Counted from the stretch's first letter, positions 17,309 to 26,793 are shown. The stretch: DNA of 64,000 nt from DASXMT01 sp963812965 (GCA_963812965.1 CAWEXG010000012.1:1-64000), one strand, 5' to 3'. Notes: generated by a model not told the origin, from the letters alone. Numbers and translations are program-made.

Positions 17309-19309
17309 ATGCCGAAGACCCCCCGCCCTTTCGGAACGTGGCCGTCCGTGCTGTCGGCTACCGCGGTGGCCGCTGGGAAGGTGTCCCGCAGTGGGCTCCA
17401 GGTGGATGGAGCGTGGATCTACTGGCTCGAGAGCCGACCGAACGATGGCGGACGCCAAGTGCTGGTCCGAGGGTCGCAGGGGAGCCCACCCGTCGACGTG
17501 TCTCCTCCGACCCGGAGCATTCGCACTCGGGTGCACGAGTACGGGGGAGGTGCTGCCACCGTCTCGGACGGCACCTTGTACTTCGTCGACCAATCGGATC
17601 AGCGTCTCTACCGGTGGAGCCTCGACGCAGGTTCGAACGGGACTTCGACCGGGACACCGACGCCGGTCCCGCTGACCCCCGCTCCTGGCGACAACGGCTC
17701 GGCTCGCTATGCCGACGGCCGGCTGTCGGCGGATCGTCGTTGGTTCGTCTGCGTCGAAGAGCGCCACAGCGAGCTGGGAGTGAAGCACGGGATCACGGCT
17801 GTCGATGCCCACGGCTCGCTGTCGGTGGTTCCACTGGTGGGGGGCCGGGATTTCTACGCTGCACCTCGTCTGTCACCGGACGGAGCGTTCCTGGCGTGGT
17901 TGTGCTGGGACCATCCTCAGATGTCGTGGGATGGTTGCGAGCTGTGGGTGGGTCGCTTCGAGGACGATGGCGGGGGAGGCACTCCCCGTGTCACCGAGCC
18001 TCGACGGATCGCCGGGAGCAGCGAGATCTCTGTGGGCCAGCCGACGTGGGACGACGGAAACCTGCTCTACGTCAGTGACGAGGGGGGCTGGTGGCAGCCG
18101 TATGGGACGGAGCCCGGCAACGACGGGGCGGGTGAGGCGCTTGCCCGGGTACCGGCTGAGTTCCACGGGCCCGACTGGGTTCTGGGCCAGACGACCATGG
18201 CAACGTTTCCGGGCGGTGTCCTGGTGTGCCGGATGCGTCGTGATGGGATCGACCGACTGGTGCGGATCGGTCCGGCAGACGAGCAGTTCGCCGGTGGGCT
18301 CCAGGAACTGGAACAGCCGTGCGTGTCCATCAGCGCCGTCTGCACCGCCCCGGACGGCGGGGTGGTGCTGTTGGGCGCCACCCCGGATGTCGGACCGTCG
18401 GTCTTCCTGGTTGCCCTGCGGCCACAGGCGACGACTCCGGCCCAAATGCTCAGTGCCCTATCGGCACCGACGATGCCACCCGAGACCATCGCCACCGCTC
18501 AGCCGGTCGTCGCCACATCTTCCTTAGGACCCATCTTCGGGCTCTTCTACCCACCGACCACCGCCACCTCCTGCGGTCCGGCCGGCTCGCTCCCTCCGCT
18601 GGTCGTGTTCTGTCATGGAGGTCCAACGGCAGGCGTGGACCCGGGGTTCGATCCTCTGGTCCAGTACTTCGCCAGTCGGGGACTGGCAGTGGTTGCTGTG
18701 GACTACCGGGGAAGCACCGGCTACGGCCGGTCGTACCGTCAACAGCTGCGAGGTCTCTGGGGCGAGGTCGATATCGACGACTGTGTGACCATGGCTGTGT
18801 CGCTGGCCGACGGCGGACTGGTGGATGGCGATCGCATGGTGATCCGGGGCACCAGCGCCGGTGGGCTCACCGCTCTCGGTGCGTTGATCCGGTCCGACCG
18901 GTTCGCGGGTGCTGCGGCTTGGTACGGAGTCACCGATCTCGAGGCGTTGGCGGCGGAGACCCACGACTTCGAGTCCCGTTACCTCGATGGTCTGGTGGGA
19001 GCCCTTCCGCAGGCGGCTCCGACGTACCGGGAGCGGTCGCCTGTGCACCATGCGGATCGGGTCACCGGCTCCGTGCTGTTGCTGCAGGGTCTCGACGATC
19101 CGGTCGTGCCGGTCGCTCAAGCAGAACGGTTCGCCGACGCCCTCCGGCAACAGGGGGTCAGATGCGAGTACCGGGTCTTTCCCGGCGAGTCCCATGGATT
19201 CCGTCGTGCCGAGACCCTCGAGGCCTGTCTGGATGCCGAGCTCGGCTTCTACGGTTCGGTTCTCGGGTTCGACCCTCACGTGAACCCCGAGGGCCCAACC
19301 ACGGGGTGA
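17309..19309 (+). CDS. S9 family prolyl oligopeptidase-like serine peptidase
   Basis: 666 aa. Residues ~1-400 form a beta-propeller-like region with dipeptidyl/acylaminoacyl-peptidase-type segments (VHEYGGGAATVSDGTLYFVD, LSPDGAFLAWLCWDHPQMSWDG). Residues ~430-660 are the alpha/beta-hydrolase domain. The nucleophile elbow is GTSAGG (Ser ~515) instead of the usual GGSAGG; the Asp lies in DDPVVP (~590) and the His in ESHGFR (~625). PPLVVFCHGGPT is the oxyanion block. No signal peptide is visible, so it is probably a cytosolic oligopeptidase. ATG 17309 has no clear ribosome site, but the N-terminal PFGTWPS matches the family start. Confidence 0.88.
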   Translation: MPKTPRPFGTWPSVLSATAVAAGKVSRSGLQVDGAWIYWLESRPNDGGRQVLVRGSQGSPPVDVSPPTRSIRTRVHEYGGGAATVSDGTLYFVDQSDQRLYRWSLDAGSNGTSTGTPTPVPLTPAPGDNGSARYADGRLSADRRWFVCVEERHSELGVKHGITAVDAHGSLSVVPLVGGRDFYAAPRLSPDGAFLAWLCWDHPQMSWDGCELWVGRFEDDGGGGTPRVTEPRRIAGSSEISVGQPTWDDGNLLYVSDEGGWWQPYGTEPGNDGAGEALARVPAEFHGPDWVLGQTTMATFPGGVLVCRMRRDGIDRLVRIGPADEQFAGGLQELEQPCVSISAVCTAPDGGVVLLGATPDVGPSVFLVALRPQATTPAQMLSALSAPTMPPETIATAQPVVATSSLGPIFGLFYPPTTATSCGPAGSLPPLVVFCHGGPTAGVDPGFDPLVQYFASRGLAVVAVDYRGSTGYGRSYRQQLRGLWGEVDIDDCVTMAVSLADGGLVDGDRMVIRGTSAGGLTALGALIRSDRFAGAAAWYGVTDLEALAAETHDFESRYLDGLVGALPQAAPTYRERSPVHHADRVTGSVLLLQGLDDPVVPVAQAERFADALRQQGVRCEYRVFPGESHGFRRAETLEACLDAELGFYGSVLGFDPHVNPEGPTTG

Positions 19310-19374
19310 AGCCGTGGTCCGGGGCCCGGTGGCAGGGCCGTCGAGCGCGGGACGATGTCTCAGGGGCCCGGTGG

Positions 19375-19380
19375 TACCAT
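19375..19380 (+). promoter_or_regulatory. -10 box (TACCAT) before the GT87-like gene
   Basis: TACCAT ends 5 nt before GTG 19386, slightly closer than at other leaderless genes here. Confidence 0.4.
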
Positions 19381-19385
19381 CGGCC

Positions 19386-20984
19386 GTGCCGACCGACCAC
19401 TCTCGGGAGCGAAGGGCAACCGAAGCGTGGGGACGCCGACCATTGTTCATGGTGTTTGCTCAATTGCCCCATCGCGCATTCGACAAGATGCGACTCTGGT
19501 CACCGGAGTGGGGAGACGTGGTGCTCTATGGCCTGTCTGGTGTTTTTGCCGCACTGACAGTACTGACCGCGGATATCTCGCTCTACCGTCAGTGGGCGTC
19601 GATGGCGCTCGGTCCCTATCTGGCCGGTGCTGCATTCATGGCAGTGGTGGCGTGGCGGCGCGACGTGCAACGGCGCAGCTTGCAACAGCACGGCTTCCTG
19701 GAGCATGGCACAGCCTCTGACGGCGCACCCTCCACCTCGATCGACCGAGGTGATCCAGCGACGTCTGATGGTTCAGGTTCACGCCTGGCGGCATCGAATC
19801 GGAGGTTCCGCATCGCCCGGGTCACCGCCTGTGTCGTGGTTTTCGCCGGTGCCACGCTGCTGCCGTTGACCATGGAGGTGATCTGGCGCTCGGAAGGTCA
19901 TGCGGCCGAGCACGTGCAGCCAGAGGTGATCGTGGTGGAGCGGGCCGGTGTCCGGGTTGCCCACGGTGAGGACCCCTACCAGGTGATCGACCGTGATGGT
20001 CACATCCTGATCCATCAGAGCAGCGAGCCTGTCTACGAGCTCTACTACCCCTATCTGCCGGGGATGGTCCTGTTCGGCTTCTCGTCCACCTCGAGCATGG
20101 TCGAGGCGCGGCTGACCGACGCACGGATCCAATTCCTGGTCTTCACCGTCGTGGTGGGGGGCTTGGCGCTGGTTGCACTTCGGACATCGAGAGGCACCAA
20201 GGCGCGAGCGCTTCAGTTCCTGGCCGTTCTGCCCACTGCAGCACTGCCACTAGCCACTGGAGGAGACGACATGCCGGTGGCGGCGCTGATGCTGCTCGGT
20301 ATCGTCGCGCTCCAACGACGAAGACCGGTCCTCGCCGGTCTTGCTCTGGGAGCCGCGTCATCCTTGAAGTTCACTGCCTGGCCGTTGGCCCTCTTGGCTG
20401 TGTGGGCGGCGTACGACCTGACGCGACACCGTGCTCGTTGGCGTTATGCGTTGGGTTTTCTGATCATCGCCGCACCGGTGGTGGCGCCGTTCGCCATCGG
20501 CAACTCTTCGGCGTTCATCGACAACGTCATCCGGTTCCCGCTGGGGTTGGCCGGCGTCGCCTCGCCGGCTGCCAGCCCGTTGCCCGGCCATCTGCTGGTC
20601 GACGCTTTCCCCCATGCCCACAAGATCTACGTGCTCATCGTGGCGATCGTCGGAGCGATCCTGTTGATCTGGCGCCTCAAGGTCAAGCCGCCCAGGAACG
20701 CTGCAGAGGTCTCCTTGCTCACCGGATGGGTGATGCTGATCGCCATTCTGGCTGCTCCGGCCACCAGGGTTGGCTACTTGCTCTATCCGGCGAACCTGTT
20801 CGTGTGGGCGTGGATGGTTCGCCGTGCAGAGGATCCGGCCGACCTGGCATCGTCCGGATCGTTCCGTTCGCCGTGGCCTCGCTTGCTCCGTCAGTCCGGA
20901 TCGGGTAGCTCGAAGATCTCGACCGTGAACGGTGTCACGCCTGCCGATGTGGTGGGTGATATCACCACGCCGGCCTCCCAGTAG
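19386..20984 (+). CDS. Multi-pass membrane glycosyltransferase-like protein (GT87/DUF2029 type)
   Basis: About 530 aa with roughly ten hydrophobic segments (for example VVLYGLSGVFAALTVLTADI, TACVVVFAGATLLPLTMEVI, ALGFLIIAAPVVAPFAIG). Early luminal text such as HGEDPYQVID...YPYLPG resembles the acidic loop of polyprenol-phosphate-mannose-dependent mannosyltransferases. FTAWPLALLAVWAAYD also fits that family. Such enzymes decorate lipoglycans or proteins at the membrane. The start is uncertain: GTG 19386 is placed for leaderless translation, while ATG 19449 begins just before the first membrane segment. The last 94 nt overlap the convergent gene at 20891, so its final ~30 residues may not be conserved. 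Confidence 0.72.
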   Translation: MPTDHSRERRATEAWGRRPLFMVFAQLPHRAFDKMRLWSPEWGDVVLYGLSGVFAALTVLTADISLYRQWASMALGPYLAGAAFMAVVAWRRDVQRRSLQQHGFLEHGTASDGAPSTSIDRGDPATSDGSGSRLAASNRRFRIARVTACVVVFAGATLLPLTMEVIWRSEGHAAEHVQPEVIVVERAGVRVAHGEDPYQVIDRDGHILIHQSSEPVYELYYPYLPGMVLFGFSSTSSMVEARLTDARIQFLVFTVVVGGLALVALRTSRGTKARALQFLAVLPTAALPLATGGDDMPVAALMLLGIVALQRRRPVLAGLALGAASSLKFTAWPLALLAVWAAYDLTRHRARWRYALGFLIIAAPVVAPFAIGNSSAFIDNVIRFPLGLAGVASPAASPLPGHLLVDAFPHAHKIYVLIVAIVGAILLIWRLKVKPPRNAAEVSLLTGWVMLIAILAAPATRVGYLLYPANLFVWAWMVRRAEDPADLASSGSFRSPWPRLLRQSGSGSSKISTVNGVTPADVVGDITTPASQ

Positions 20985-21541
20985 TACCCGTCGTTGCTCC
21001 CGATCTTGCCCAAGACCTCGTTGGCTCCGGCTTGTTGGGGGTCAGGGCCGTTTGAGACGATCGACCACCCGAGCCGGCGGAGGGCCGTCTGGTAGAACTC
21101 CTGGACCTCGCCCGACGACAGGAGCGAGGTGAACTCCCCTTTGCGGTCGTACTGTCCGGCACCCTGGTCGATATCGACGGTTCCGGTCTTTGTGGACCCG
21201 GCGGGTACGGCCAGTGCGTCCAGGACGTCTGTGGGTGGTTGACCGCTGGCCTCGAGGTCGCTGAACGCCGTTGCTCCCGCCTCAACCCGCACGACGGCAC
21301 CGTCCGCAAGGGTGACGCTCCGGAGTGTCGGTACGGAGGACGTGCCGGTGCCGAGGGCCGAGACGATGAAGCCGCTCACGGCGAGCACCACGGCGATGGC
21401 GAGGACGATCGTTGCCGGTGAGCGAAGCTTGAATTTGGCGATGGGTTGATCGTGGAGATCGTCTACCGGGTACGCCTGGTTGTCGTCAGCATCACCGTCG
21501 TGCGACGAGCTTGCTTGGTCTATACCGGTGTTTGTGACCAC
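20891..21541 (-). CDS. Hypothetical protein with one membrane anchor
   Basis: A 216-aa protein I do not recognise. It has an acidic cytosolic N-terminus (~40 residues), one transmembrane helix (IVLAIAVVLAVSGFIVSALG, ~47-66) and an outer domain of ~145 residues. That domain contains ASGQPPTDVLDALAVPAGS, a segment predicting a helix (EFYQTALRRLGWSIVSNG), and a strand-rich end. A TAGGAT box lies 5 nt upstream of GTG 21541, so it may be leaderless. Its 3' end overlaps the GT87-like gene tail to tail by 94 bp. The topology suggests a periplasm-facing sensor or envelope protein. Confidence 0.68.
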   Translation of the reverse strand: MVTNTGIDQASSSHDGDADDNQAYPVDDLHDQPIAKFKLRSPATIVLAIAVVLAVSGFIVSALGTGTSSVPTLRSVTLADGAVVRVEAGATAFSDLEASGQPPTDVLDALAVPAGSTKTGTVDIDQGAGQYDRKGEFTSLLSSGEVQEFYQTALRRLGWSIVSNGPDPQQAGANEVLGKIGSNDGYYWEAGVVISPTTSAGVTPFTVEIFELPDPD

Positions 21542-21789
21542 GACGAATCCTATCTGGCGACCCGGGGGTTCAATCGGGCACCCAGCGTTCGTGGGTCCCC
21601 GAGCGGGGGTCCTGAGCAGGGTCCCCGAGCAGGAGGCGTCTACCAGACAACTACTGGCTGTGGCCCGTGAGGAGTGGCGTGGTTACTATACGGTCAGCGG
21701 CCATGAACGGGCCTCTGACTCGTTGAGGTGTCGACCGGAGGCCGACCTTCGGTCGTGACAGGGATCCGTTGTCACCGCCGGGAGGCACA

Positions 21790-23223
21790 TTGGAGGCTGA
21801 CGATCGGGGGCAGCACGAAGGCGACATCGGTGGACTGTGGCTGAGCCGCCGAAAGTTCCTGGGGACAGCGGTGGTCGGTGCCACTGGGGTGGCGCTGGCC
21901 GTGTACGGCTCGGGATCGTCGTCTGCATCGTCGTCGGCGATCCCCCGTGCGAGTACCGGTGCCAAGACGCTGGGTCGAGTCGGGTCGTTACCGAATCCAA
22001 AGGCCGCTGCCGGCAGCGATCAACTGCCGGAGATCGACCACATCGTGGTCGTCATGCTCGAGAACCACTCGTTCGACAACATACTGGGGACGTTGGGCCG
22101 GGGGGATGGGTTCACCCTCAAGGGGGGAGTCCCGACCGCCACGAACCCGGACGGACAGGGCAACCTCGTCCACGCCTTCCATATGTCCACCCCATGTCAG
22201 CTCAAGAGCCAGCCATCTCAATCATGGGACGCATCCCACATCCAGTACGACAAGGGAAGCAACCAAGGGTTCGTCGTCAGCCCATCAGGTCCGGTGTCGA
22301 TGGGCTACTGGACGGGGAGCGATCTACCGTTCACCCACGACTTGGCCCAGACCTATCCGATCAACGATCGGTACTTCTGCTCGGTGCTGGCCCAGACGTA
22401 CCCCAACCGTCGATACCTCATGGCCGGAACCTCGCTCGGTATGGTGAACGACGCGCTGAACGAGGAGCTGCCGCCCAACGGCACGATCTTCAACCTCTTG
22501 AACAAGCACGACATCTCCTGGAAGAACTACTACAGCTCAGCACCCACCGCCTATATCTTCCTTGCACAGGCTGGTGAGAAGGCGATCGCGTCGAACGTGG
22601 TGTCGATCGACAACTTCTTCACGGACTGCTCATCGGGCAGCCTGCCGGGCTTCAGCGTGGTCGATCCGAACTTCGACAAGACCTCTGAGGAGAACCCCCA
22701 GGACATCCAGTACGGGGACCAGTTCCTGGCATCGGTGGTCAACGCGGTGACTTCGGGACCGAAGTGGAAGAGCACGTTGTTGGTATGGACCTACGACGAG
22801 CACGGGGGGTACTACGACCATGTCGCACCACCGAAAGCCGTTGCTCCGGACAACGTCCCTCCCGACATCACCGCCGCCACTGCCGGACCGGGCAGCCTGC
22901 AGCCTGGCGGCTTCGACCGGTACGGTTTCCGGGTGCCCACCGGCGTGGTCAGCCCCTACGCCAAGCCCGGCTACGCCTCCCATCAGGTGTCCGACCACAC
23001 CTCGATCCTGAAGTTGGTGGAGACCAAGTGGAACCTTCCGGCTCTGACCCGCCGCGATGCCGCGGCATCGAACCTGCTGGATATGGTCGACTTCTCGTCG
23101 TCTCCCCACTTCCTCCACCCGCCAAAGCTCTCTGCCCCGGCCAATGCGGCCGCGCGGGCAGGCTGCCTGGTCACCGGCCCGGGGGTCATCCCGCCGCCTT
23201 CTGCCGTGACCTCTGCGACGTAG
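21790..23223 (+). CDS. Tat-exported phosphoesterase (phospholipase C/acid phosphatase family)
   Basis: About 477 aa. The twin-arginine signal is SRRKFLGTAVVGATGVALAV, so it is exported folded. The mature part has the phosphoesterase family (PF04185) signature IVVVMLENHSFDNILG, the central NDRYFCSVLAQTYPNRRYLMAG block, and the metal-site regions WTYDEHGGYYDHVAPP and VSDHTSILKLVETKWNLP. Family members cleave phosphate esters including phospholipids; the substrate is unknown. TTG 21790 follows GGGAGG; the frame extends to TTG 21769 without a ribosome site. TatA and TatC are encoded at 58.6-59.9 kb in this window. Confidence 0.85.
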   Translation: MEADDRGQHEGDIGGLWLSRRKFLGTAVVGATGVALAVYGSGSSSASSSAIPRASTGAKTLGRVGSLPNPKAAAGSDQLPEIDHIVVVMLENHSFDNILGTLGRGDGFTLKGGVPTATNPDGQGNLVHAFHMSTPCQLKSQPSQSWDASHIQYDKGSNQGFVVSPSGPVSMGYWTGSDLPFTHDLAQTYPINDRYFCSVLAQTYPNRRYLMAGTSLGMVNDALNEELPPNGTIFNLLNKHDISWKNYYSSAPTAYIFLAQAGEKAIASNVVSIDNFFTDCSSGSLPGFSVVDPNFDKTSEENPQDIQYGDQFLASVVNAVTSGPKWKSTLLVWTYDEHGGYYDHVAPPKAVAPDNVPPDITAATAGPGSLQPGGFDRYGFRVPTGVVSPYAKPGYASHQVSDHTSILKLVETKWNLPALTRRDAAASNLLDMVDFSSSPHFLHPPKLSAPANAAARAGCLVTGPGVIPPPSAVTSAT

Positions 23224-23371
23224 TTTCATCCTGTGGATAACGTGCCACTTGGCCCTGATCGGGGCTTTATTCGGTAGATAACCTGCTCATAGGTTGTTTA
23301 CATTTTCGTAACGATCGTCAAGAATGTGGATCAGCAACGACGCCCGCTTCTCTTGGCGTCCGCAGGAGGGG

Positions 23372-23444
23372 GCATCCGGACTACTCCGGATGCAGGTTCC
23401 TGTTACAGGGTGGGGAGCGGCCGGGTCGTTGCGACCCGGCCGCT
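23372..23444. terminator. Two perfect hairpins in the convergent phosphoesterase/thiD gap
   Basis: GCATCCGGA (23372-23380) pairs with TCCGGATGC (23385-23393) around CTAC. AGCGGCCGGGTC (23416-23427) pairs perfectly with GACCCGGCCGCT (23433-23444). Neither has a long T run, but both sit between two convergent genes and could end transcription from both sides. The rest of the 280-nt gap is AT-richer than its surroundings around 23270-23310 and shows no ORF. Confidence 0.55.
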
Positions 23445-23502
23445 GTACGTTCCGGGGTCCGTCACGCTCCACCCGACCCGGGTGAGTTGTTCTCGGTCGC
23501 TG

Positions 23503-24354
23503 TCATCCTCTGGTCGACCACCCCAGGTGGTCGAGCGGGCCGTGCCCGCTGCCGAGGTGCCACTCGGCCCCACCCCGCATGGCGTCGGTCACGTACCGCT
23601 TGGCATCGCTGACGGCAGTGGGCACGTTCGCGCCGGACGCCAGTCCGGCAGCGATGGCGGCCGAGAGCGAGCAACCGCTCCCGTGGACGTTGGTCGTCTG
23701 CACGTGCTGGCCGGAGAGCACGGTGACCGTGGTCCCGTCGAACAGGATGTCAGGCACGCTCGAAGGACGTTCATGATCACCGTCACGAGGTCCCACCCCT
23801 GGGAGGTGCCCGCCCTTCACCAGCACCCAACGGGCCCCCAGGGTGTGCAGGCGACGGGCGACATCGACCATCCCGTCGGTGTCGGCCACCGTCTTGGGGT
23901 CGACGTCCGCCAACAGTGCCGCCTCCCAGAGGTTGGGGGTCATCACGACCGCATGGCACACCAAGTGGCGACGGTAGGCCTCGATGCCCTCATCGTCGAG
24001 CAGTGGGCGTCCGGTCGAGGCGACCATGACCGGGTCCACGACCAGATTGGGCAGATCGCCGGCAGCGGCACGGGCGGACACCACTTCGATGGTCTCTGCC
24101 GACGCCAACATCCCGGTCTTCACTGCCATCACCGAAAGGTCGGCGAGGACCGCTGAGATCTGCTCGTCCACCATGGCTGGGGGGACATGGTGGACGCTCT
24201 CCACGGTCACGGTGTTCTGGGCGGTGACTGCCGTGATGGCGGTGGTGGCGAACACTCCGAGCGCAGCCATGGCCTTCAGGTCGGCCTGGATCCCGGCTCC
24301 AGCACCCGAGTCCGAGCCGGCGATGGTCAGTGCCACCGGTGGATCCCCGATCAT
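23503..24354 (-). CDS. thiD: Hydroxymethylpyrimidine/phosphomethylpyrimidine kinase
   Basis: A 283-aa bifunctional kinase that phosphorylates HMP and then HMP-phosphate to HMP-PP for thiamine synthesis. It shows the ribokinase-fold signatures ALTIAGSDSGAGAGIQADLKA at the start, VKTGML (~80), DPVMVASTGRPLL (~108), TPNLWEAALL (~140) and the anion hole/base motif VHGSGCSLSAAIAAGLA (~220) with the catalytic Cys region. A GGAGG sits 5 nt before ATG 24354, and the gene follows thiG by 16 nt, so it is the last gene of the thiOSGD run. Residues ~180-195 (GPRDGDHERPSS) are a small extra loop. Confidence 0.95.
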   Translation of the reverse strand: MIGDPPVALTIAGSDSGAGAGIQADLKAMAALGVFATTAITAVTAQNTVTVESVHHVPPAMVDEQISAVLADLSVMAVKTGMLASAETIEVVSARAAAGDLPNLVVDPVMVASTGRPLLDDEGIEAYRRHLVCHAVVMTPNLWEAALLADVDPKTVADTDGMVDVARRLHTLGARWVLVKGGHLPGVGPRDGDHERPSSVPDILFDGTTVTVLSGQHVQTTNVHGSGCSLSAAIAAGLASGANVPTAVSDAKRYVTDAMRGGAEWHLGSGHGPLDHLGWSTRG

Positions 24355-24370
24355 TCGCCCTCCGGCCGGC

Positions 24371-25234
24371 TCATGAGCCCTGGAGAGGGCCGGAGTCGAT
24401 CATGCCCTGCCACGAGCTCGATGCCTCGCCGTGGAATCGTCGGGGGATGCGCCCTGCTCGGCTGGCCGCACGACCGGCGACCACCGCATCCCGTATGGCT
24501 GCCGCCATCAACGCCGGCTGTCTGGCTCGAGTCACCGCAGAGGCCACCAGTACGGCGTCGCACCCCAGCTCCATGGCCAGGCAGGCATCGGACGCGGTCC
24601 CCACCCCCGCGTCCAGAATCACCGGCACCTCGGCGTCCTCGACGATCAAGGCCAGATTGTGTGGGTTGCGGATGCCCAACCCGCTGCCGATCGGTGAGCC
24701 GAGCGGCATCACGGCGGCGCACCCCACCTGCTGGAGCCGGCGGGCGAGGATGGGGTCGTCGTTGGTGTACGGGAACACGACGAACCCGCTGTCGACCAGC
24801 TCCTCGGCTGCTGTCACCAGTTCGATCGGGTCAGGGAGCAAGGTGCGGTCGTCGCCGATGACCTCCAGCTTCACCCAATCGGTCCGGAACGCCTCGCGGG
24901 CCAGCTTGGCCGTGAGCACGGCCTCGGCCGCGGTGTAGCAGCCGGCCGTGTTGGGCAGCACCTGCACGCCGACCTCGGTGAGCAGGTCGAGCAGGGAGCC
25001 TTGTGCTGTCGGGTCGACGCGACGCACCGCCACGGTGGCCAGAGCCGTGCCCGACGCCACCAGCGCGCCACGGAGCGATTCGAGGCTCGACATACCCCCG
25101 GTACCGAGGATGGTCCGTGAGCCCACCGTGACGCCTCCGACGACCCACGGGTCGTGTTGGGTCATCTCTGTCGTGCTGCCACCCTTCGGCTCCTCTGGGA
25201 CGTCGGCGCTCGTGATCTGCTCGGAGACGGTCAC
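24371..25234 (-). CDS. thiG: Thiazole synthase
   Basis: A 287-aa TIM-barrel enzyme that builds the thiazole phosphate from deoxyxylulose-5-phosphate, the ThiS thiocarboxylate and dehydroglycine. Evidence: VGSRTILGTGG, VRRVDP, the Schiff-base lysine in WVKLEVIGDD, VFPYTNDDPILARRL, AVMPLGSPIGSGLGI and VPVILDAGVGTASDA. The family is normally ~250-260 aa; here an N-terminal extension of ~28 residues precedes the conserved start, so an internal start (for example Met at residue 24) is possible. It is flanked by thiS (96-nt gap) and thiD. Confidence 0.95.
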   Translation of the reverse strand: MTVSEQITSADVPEEPKGGSTTEMTQHDPWVVGGVTVGSRTILGTGGMSSLESLRGALVASGTALATVAVRRVDPTAQGSLLDLLTEVGVQVLPNTAGCYTAAEAVLTAKLAREAFRTDWVKLEVIGDDRTLLPDPIELVTAAEELVDSGFVVFPYTNDDPILARRLQQVGCAAVMPLGSPIGSGLGIRNPHNLALIVEDAEVPVILDAGVGTASDACLAMELGCDAVLVASAVTRARQPALMAAAIRDAVVAGRAASRAGRIPRRFHGEASSSWQGMIDSGPLQGS

Positions 25235-25330
25235 GACTTCACCGTACCGCCCGTATGCAGGAGGTGGTGAGAGGCCCCTTCTGGGCGGGGCAGAGCCCAG
25301 TGCCCCTCTCTACTGGTCTCTGCTGGGCGG

Positions 25331-25549
25331 TTAGCCGCCTGCTGCAGCCGACACGATCTCGATACGGTCGCCGGTGATCACCTCGGTGGTCTCCCACGAG
25401 CTCTTGGGGACGACGTCGCCGTTCTGGGCGACGGCGATCCCGTTGGGTGACGGGCACCAGCTGCGGACGATGTCTGCCACGGTGGTCCCGGCAGCCCCGC
25501 TCCAGGGCTTCCCGTTGATCAAGGTCTCCACCGGACCGGCACTGGTCAC
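25331..25549 (-). CDS. thiS: Sulfur carrier protein ThiS
   Basis: A 72-aa beta-grasp protein ending in the essential Gly-Gly, which is adenylated and thiocarboxylated to donate sulfur to ThiG. LINGKPWSG at the start and GIAVAQNGDVVPKSSW in the middle are typical ThiS features. Its ATG overlaps the thiO stop (ATGA). A GTG a few codons in (before ETLING) is a possible alternative start and would give the usual ~66 aa. Confidence 0.93.
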   Translation of the reverse strand: MTSAGPVETLINGKPWSGAAGTTVADIVRSWCPSPNGIAVAQNGDVVPKSSWETTEVITGDRIEIVSAAAGG

Positions 25550-26781
25550 CGGACGCCCTGTGCCGCTGGTTGGGTGGCTCTTCCGGGCGCTCCAGGGGCC
25601 TCAGGCGTTCCAGGGGCACAGGCAGCACCGGTGACCCGGGGGAGGAGAAACCGCTCGGGTCCGAACGGGACGACGGCATCGGGAGCCGTACCGCCGGTTA
25701 GCAGCGCGGCCACCGTATCGGCGGTCAACGGCGCCAACAGGATCCCGTTGCGGTAGTGGCCGGTTGCCACCAGTACCCCGGCGACATTCGTCCATCCGAT
25801 GGCCGGTGCGTTGTCGGGCGACCCGGGTCGGAGGCCGGTTGTGGTCTCGACCAGCTCGTACTCGTCGAGTCCGGGCACGATAGTGCGGGCATCACGGAGA
25901 AGCGCATGGACCGCCCCGACCTCGACGGTGTCGTCGAATCCCTTCTCCTCGACCGTGGCCCCCACCACCGCTGAGCCGTCGTCTCGGGGCACCAGGTAGC
26001 ACGTCCGTCCGTGGACCAACCCCCGTACCGTGCGTCGCAGCAGGGGTATGCCGGCACGACCGGCAACCCGGAGGGTGAGCCCCTTGACCGGCCGGACCGA
26101 AGGCAGCGTTCCTACGGGGAGGCCGCCGAGCTGGTTCGACCAGCATCCGGCGGCGATCACCACCGAAGCCGTACGGACGATCCCGCCGTCTCGAAGTTCC
26201 ACACCCTCCGCTCGACCGCCGGGTGCACACACAACCCGGTCGGCGCGATCAGTGATCATCGAGACCCCTGCCTGTCGACAGGCTGTGAGCAGTGCTGCGA
26301 TCAGTTGACGGTTGTCCACCTGGTGGTCTCCGGGGACGTCGACTCCGCCCCGGATACCGGGTGCCAGCGATGGTTCCAGGGTGCGGCATGCCGGCGCCGA
26401 CAACCGTCTGGCTCGAAGGCCCAGCGACTGCTGAAACTCGAGCACCTCGTCGATGGCGGCCCGATCCGAGGCATCGGCGGCCACGACCAGCGTCCCGTGT
26501 TGGAGGTACCCCACGGGAACCCCGGAGTTGGACTCGAGCTCGTGTGCGAACGTGGGCCAGCGTTCGGCGGCAGCGATGTTCAGCCGCACCAGCGGCTCCT
26601 CGCCATAGTGCGCCTCGGTAACGGGTGCCAGCATGCCGGCTGCAGCCCAGGATGCCCCGTGGCCGGGGAGCGGGTCGATCACGGTGACCGACAGCCCTGC
26701 CTGGGCCGACCGCCAGGCTGCGGTCAGTCCGATGACACCGCCGCCGACGACAACGGCATCCGCTACGGTTGATCCAGGCAC
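25546..26781 (-). CDS. thiO: Glycine oxidase ThiO
   Basis: A 411-aa FAD enzyme that oxidises glycine to dehydroglycine (iminoacetate) for ThiG. It has the Rossmann motif VVVGGGVIGLTAAW, the ASWAAAGMLAP segment, VIAAGCWSNQL, the substrate-side block TTTGLRPGSPDNAPAIG and GHYRNGILLAPLTA at the FAD pyrophosphate. Its last ~25 residues are Ala/Pro/Gly-rich and outside the fold. It heads the run thiO-thiS-thiG-thiD with a leaderless promoter; no TPP riboswitch was recognised upstream. Using ThiO rather than ThiH fits an aerobic organism. Confidence 0.93.
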   Translation of the reverse strand: MPGSTVADAVVVGGGVIGLTAAWRSAQAGLSVTVIDPLPGHGASWAAAGMLAPVTEAHYGEEPLVRLNIAAAERWPTFAHELESNSGVPVGYLQHGTLVVAADASDRAAIDEVLEFQQSLGLRARRLSAPACRTLEPSLAPGIRGGVDVPGDHQVDNRQLIAALLTACRQAGVSMITDRADRVVCAPGGRAEGVELRDGGIVRTASVVIAAGCWSNQLGGLPVGTLPSVRPVKGLTLRVAGRAGIPLLRRTVRGLVHGRTCYLVPRDDGSAVVGATVEEKGFDDTVEVGAVHALLRDARTIVPGLDEYELVETTTGLRPGSPDNAPAIGWTNVAGVLVATGHYRNGILLAPLTADTVAALLTGGTAPDAVVPFGPERFLLPRVTGAACAPGTPEAPGAPGRATQPAAQGVR

Positions 26782-26787
26782 GGTCTT

Positions 26788-26793
26788 ATCCTA
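26788..26793 (-). promoter_or_regulatory. -10 box (TAGGAT on the minus strand) for thiOSGD
   Basis: On the minus strand TAGGAT ends 6 nt before GTG 26781, giving a leaderless thiO. Confidence 0.6.
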
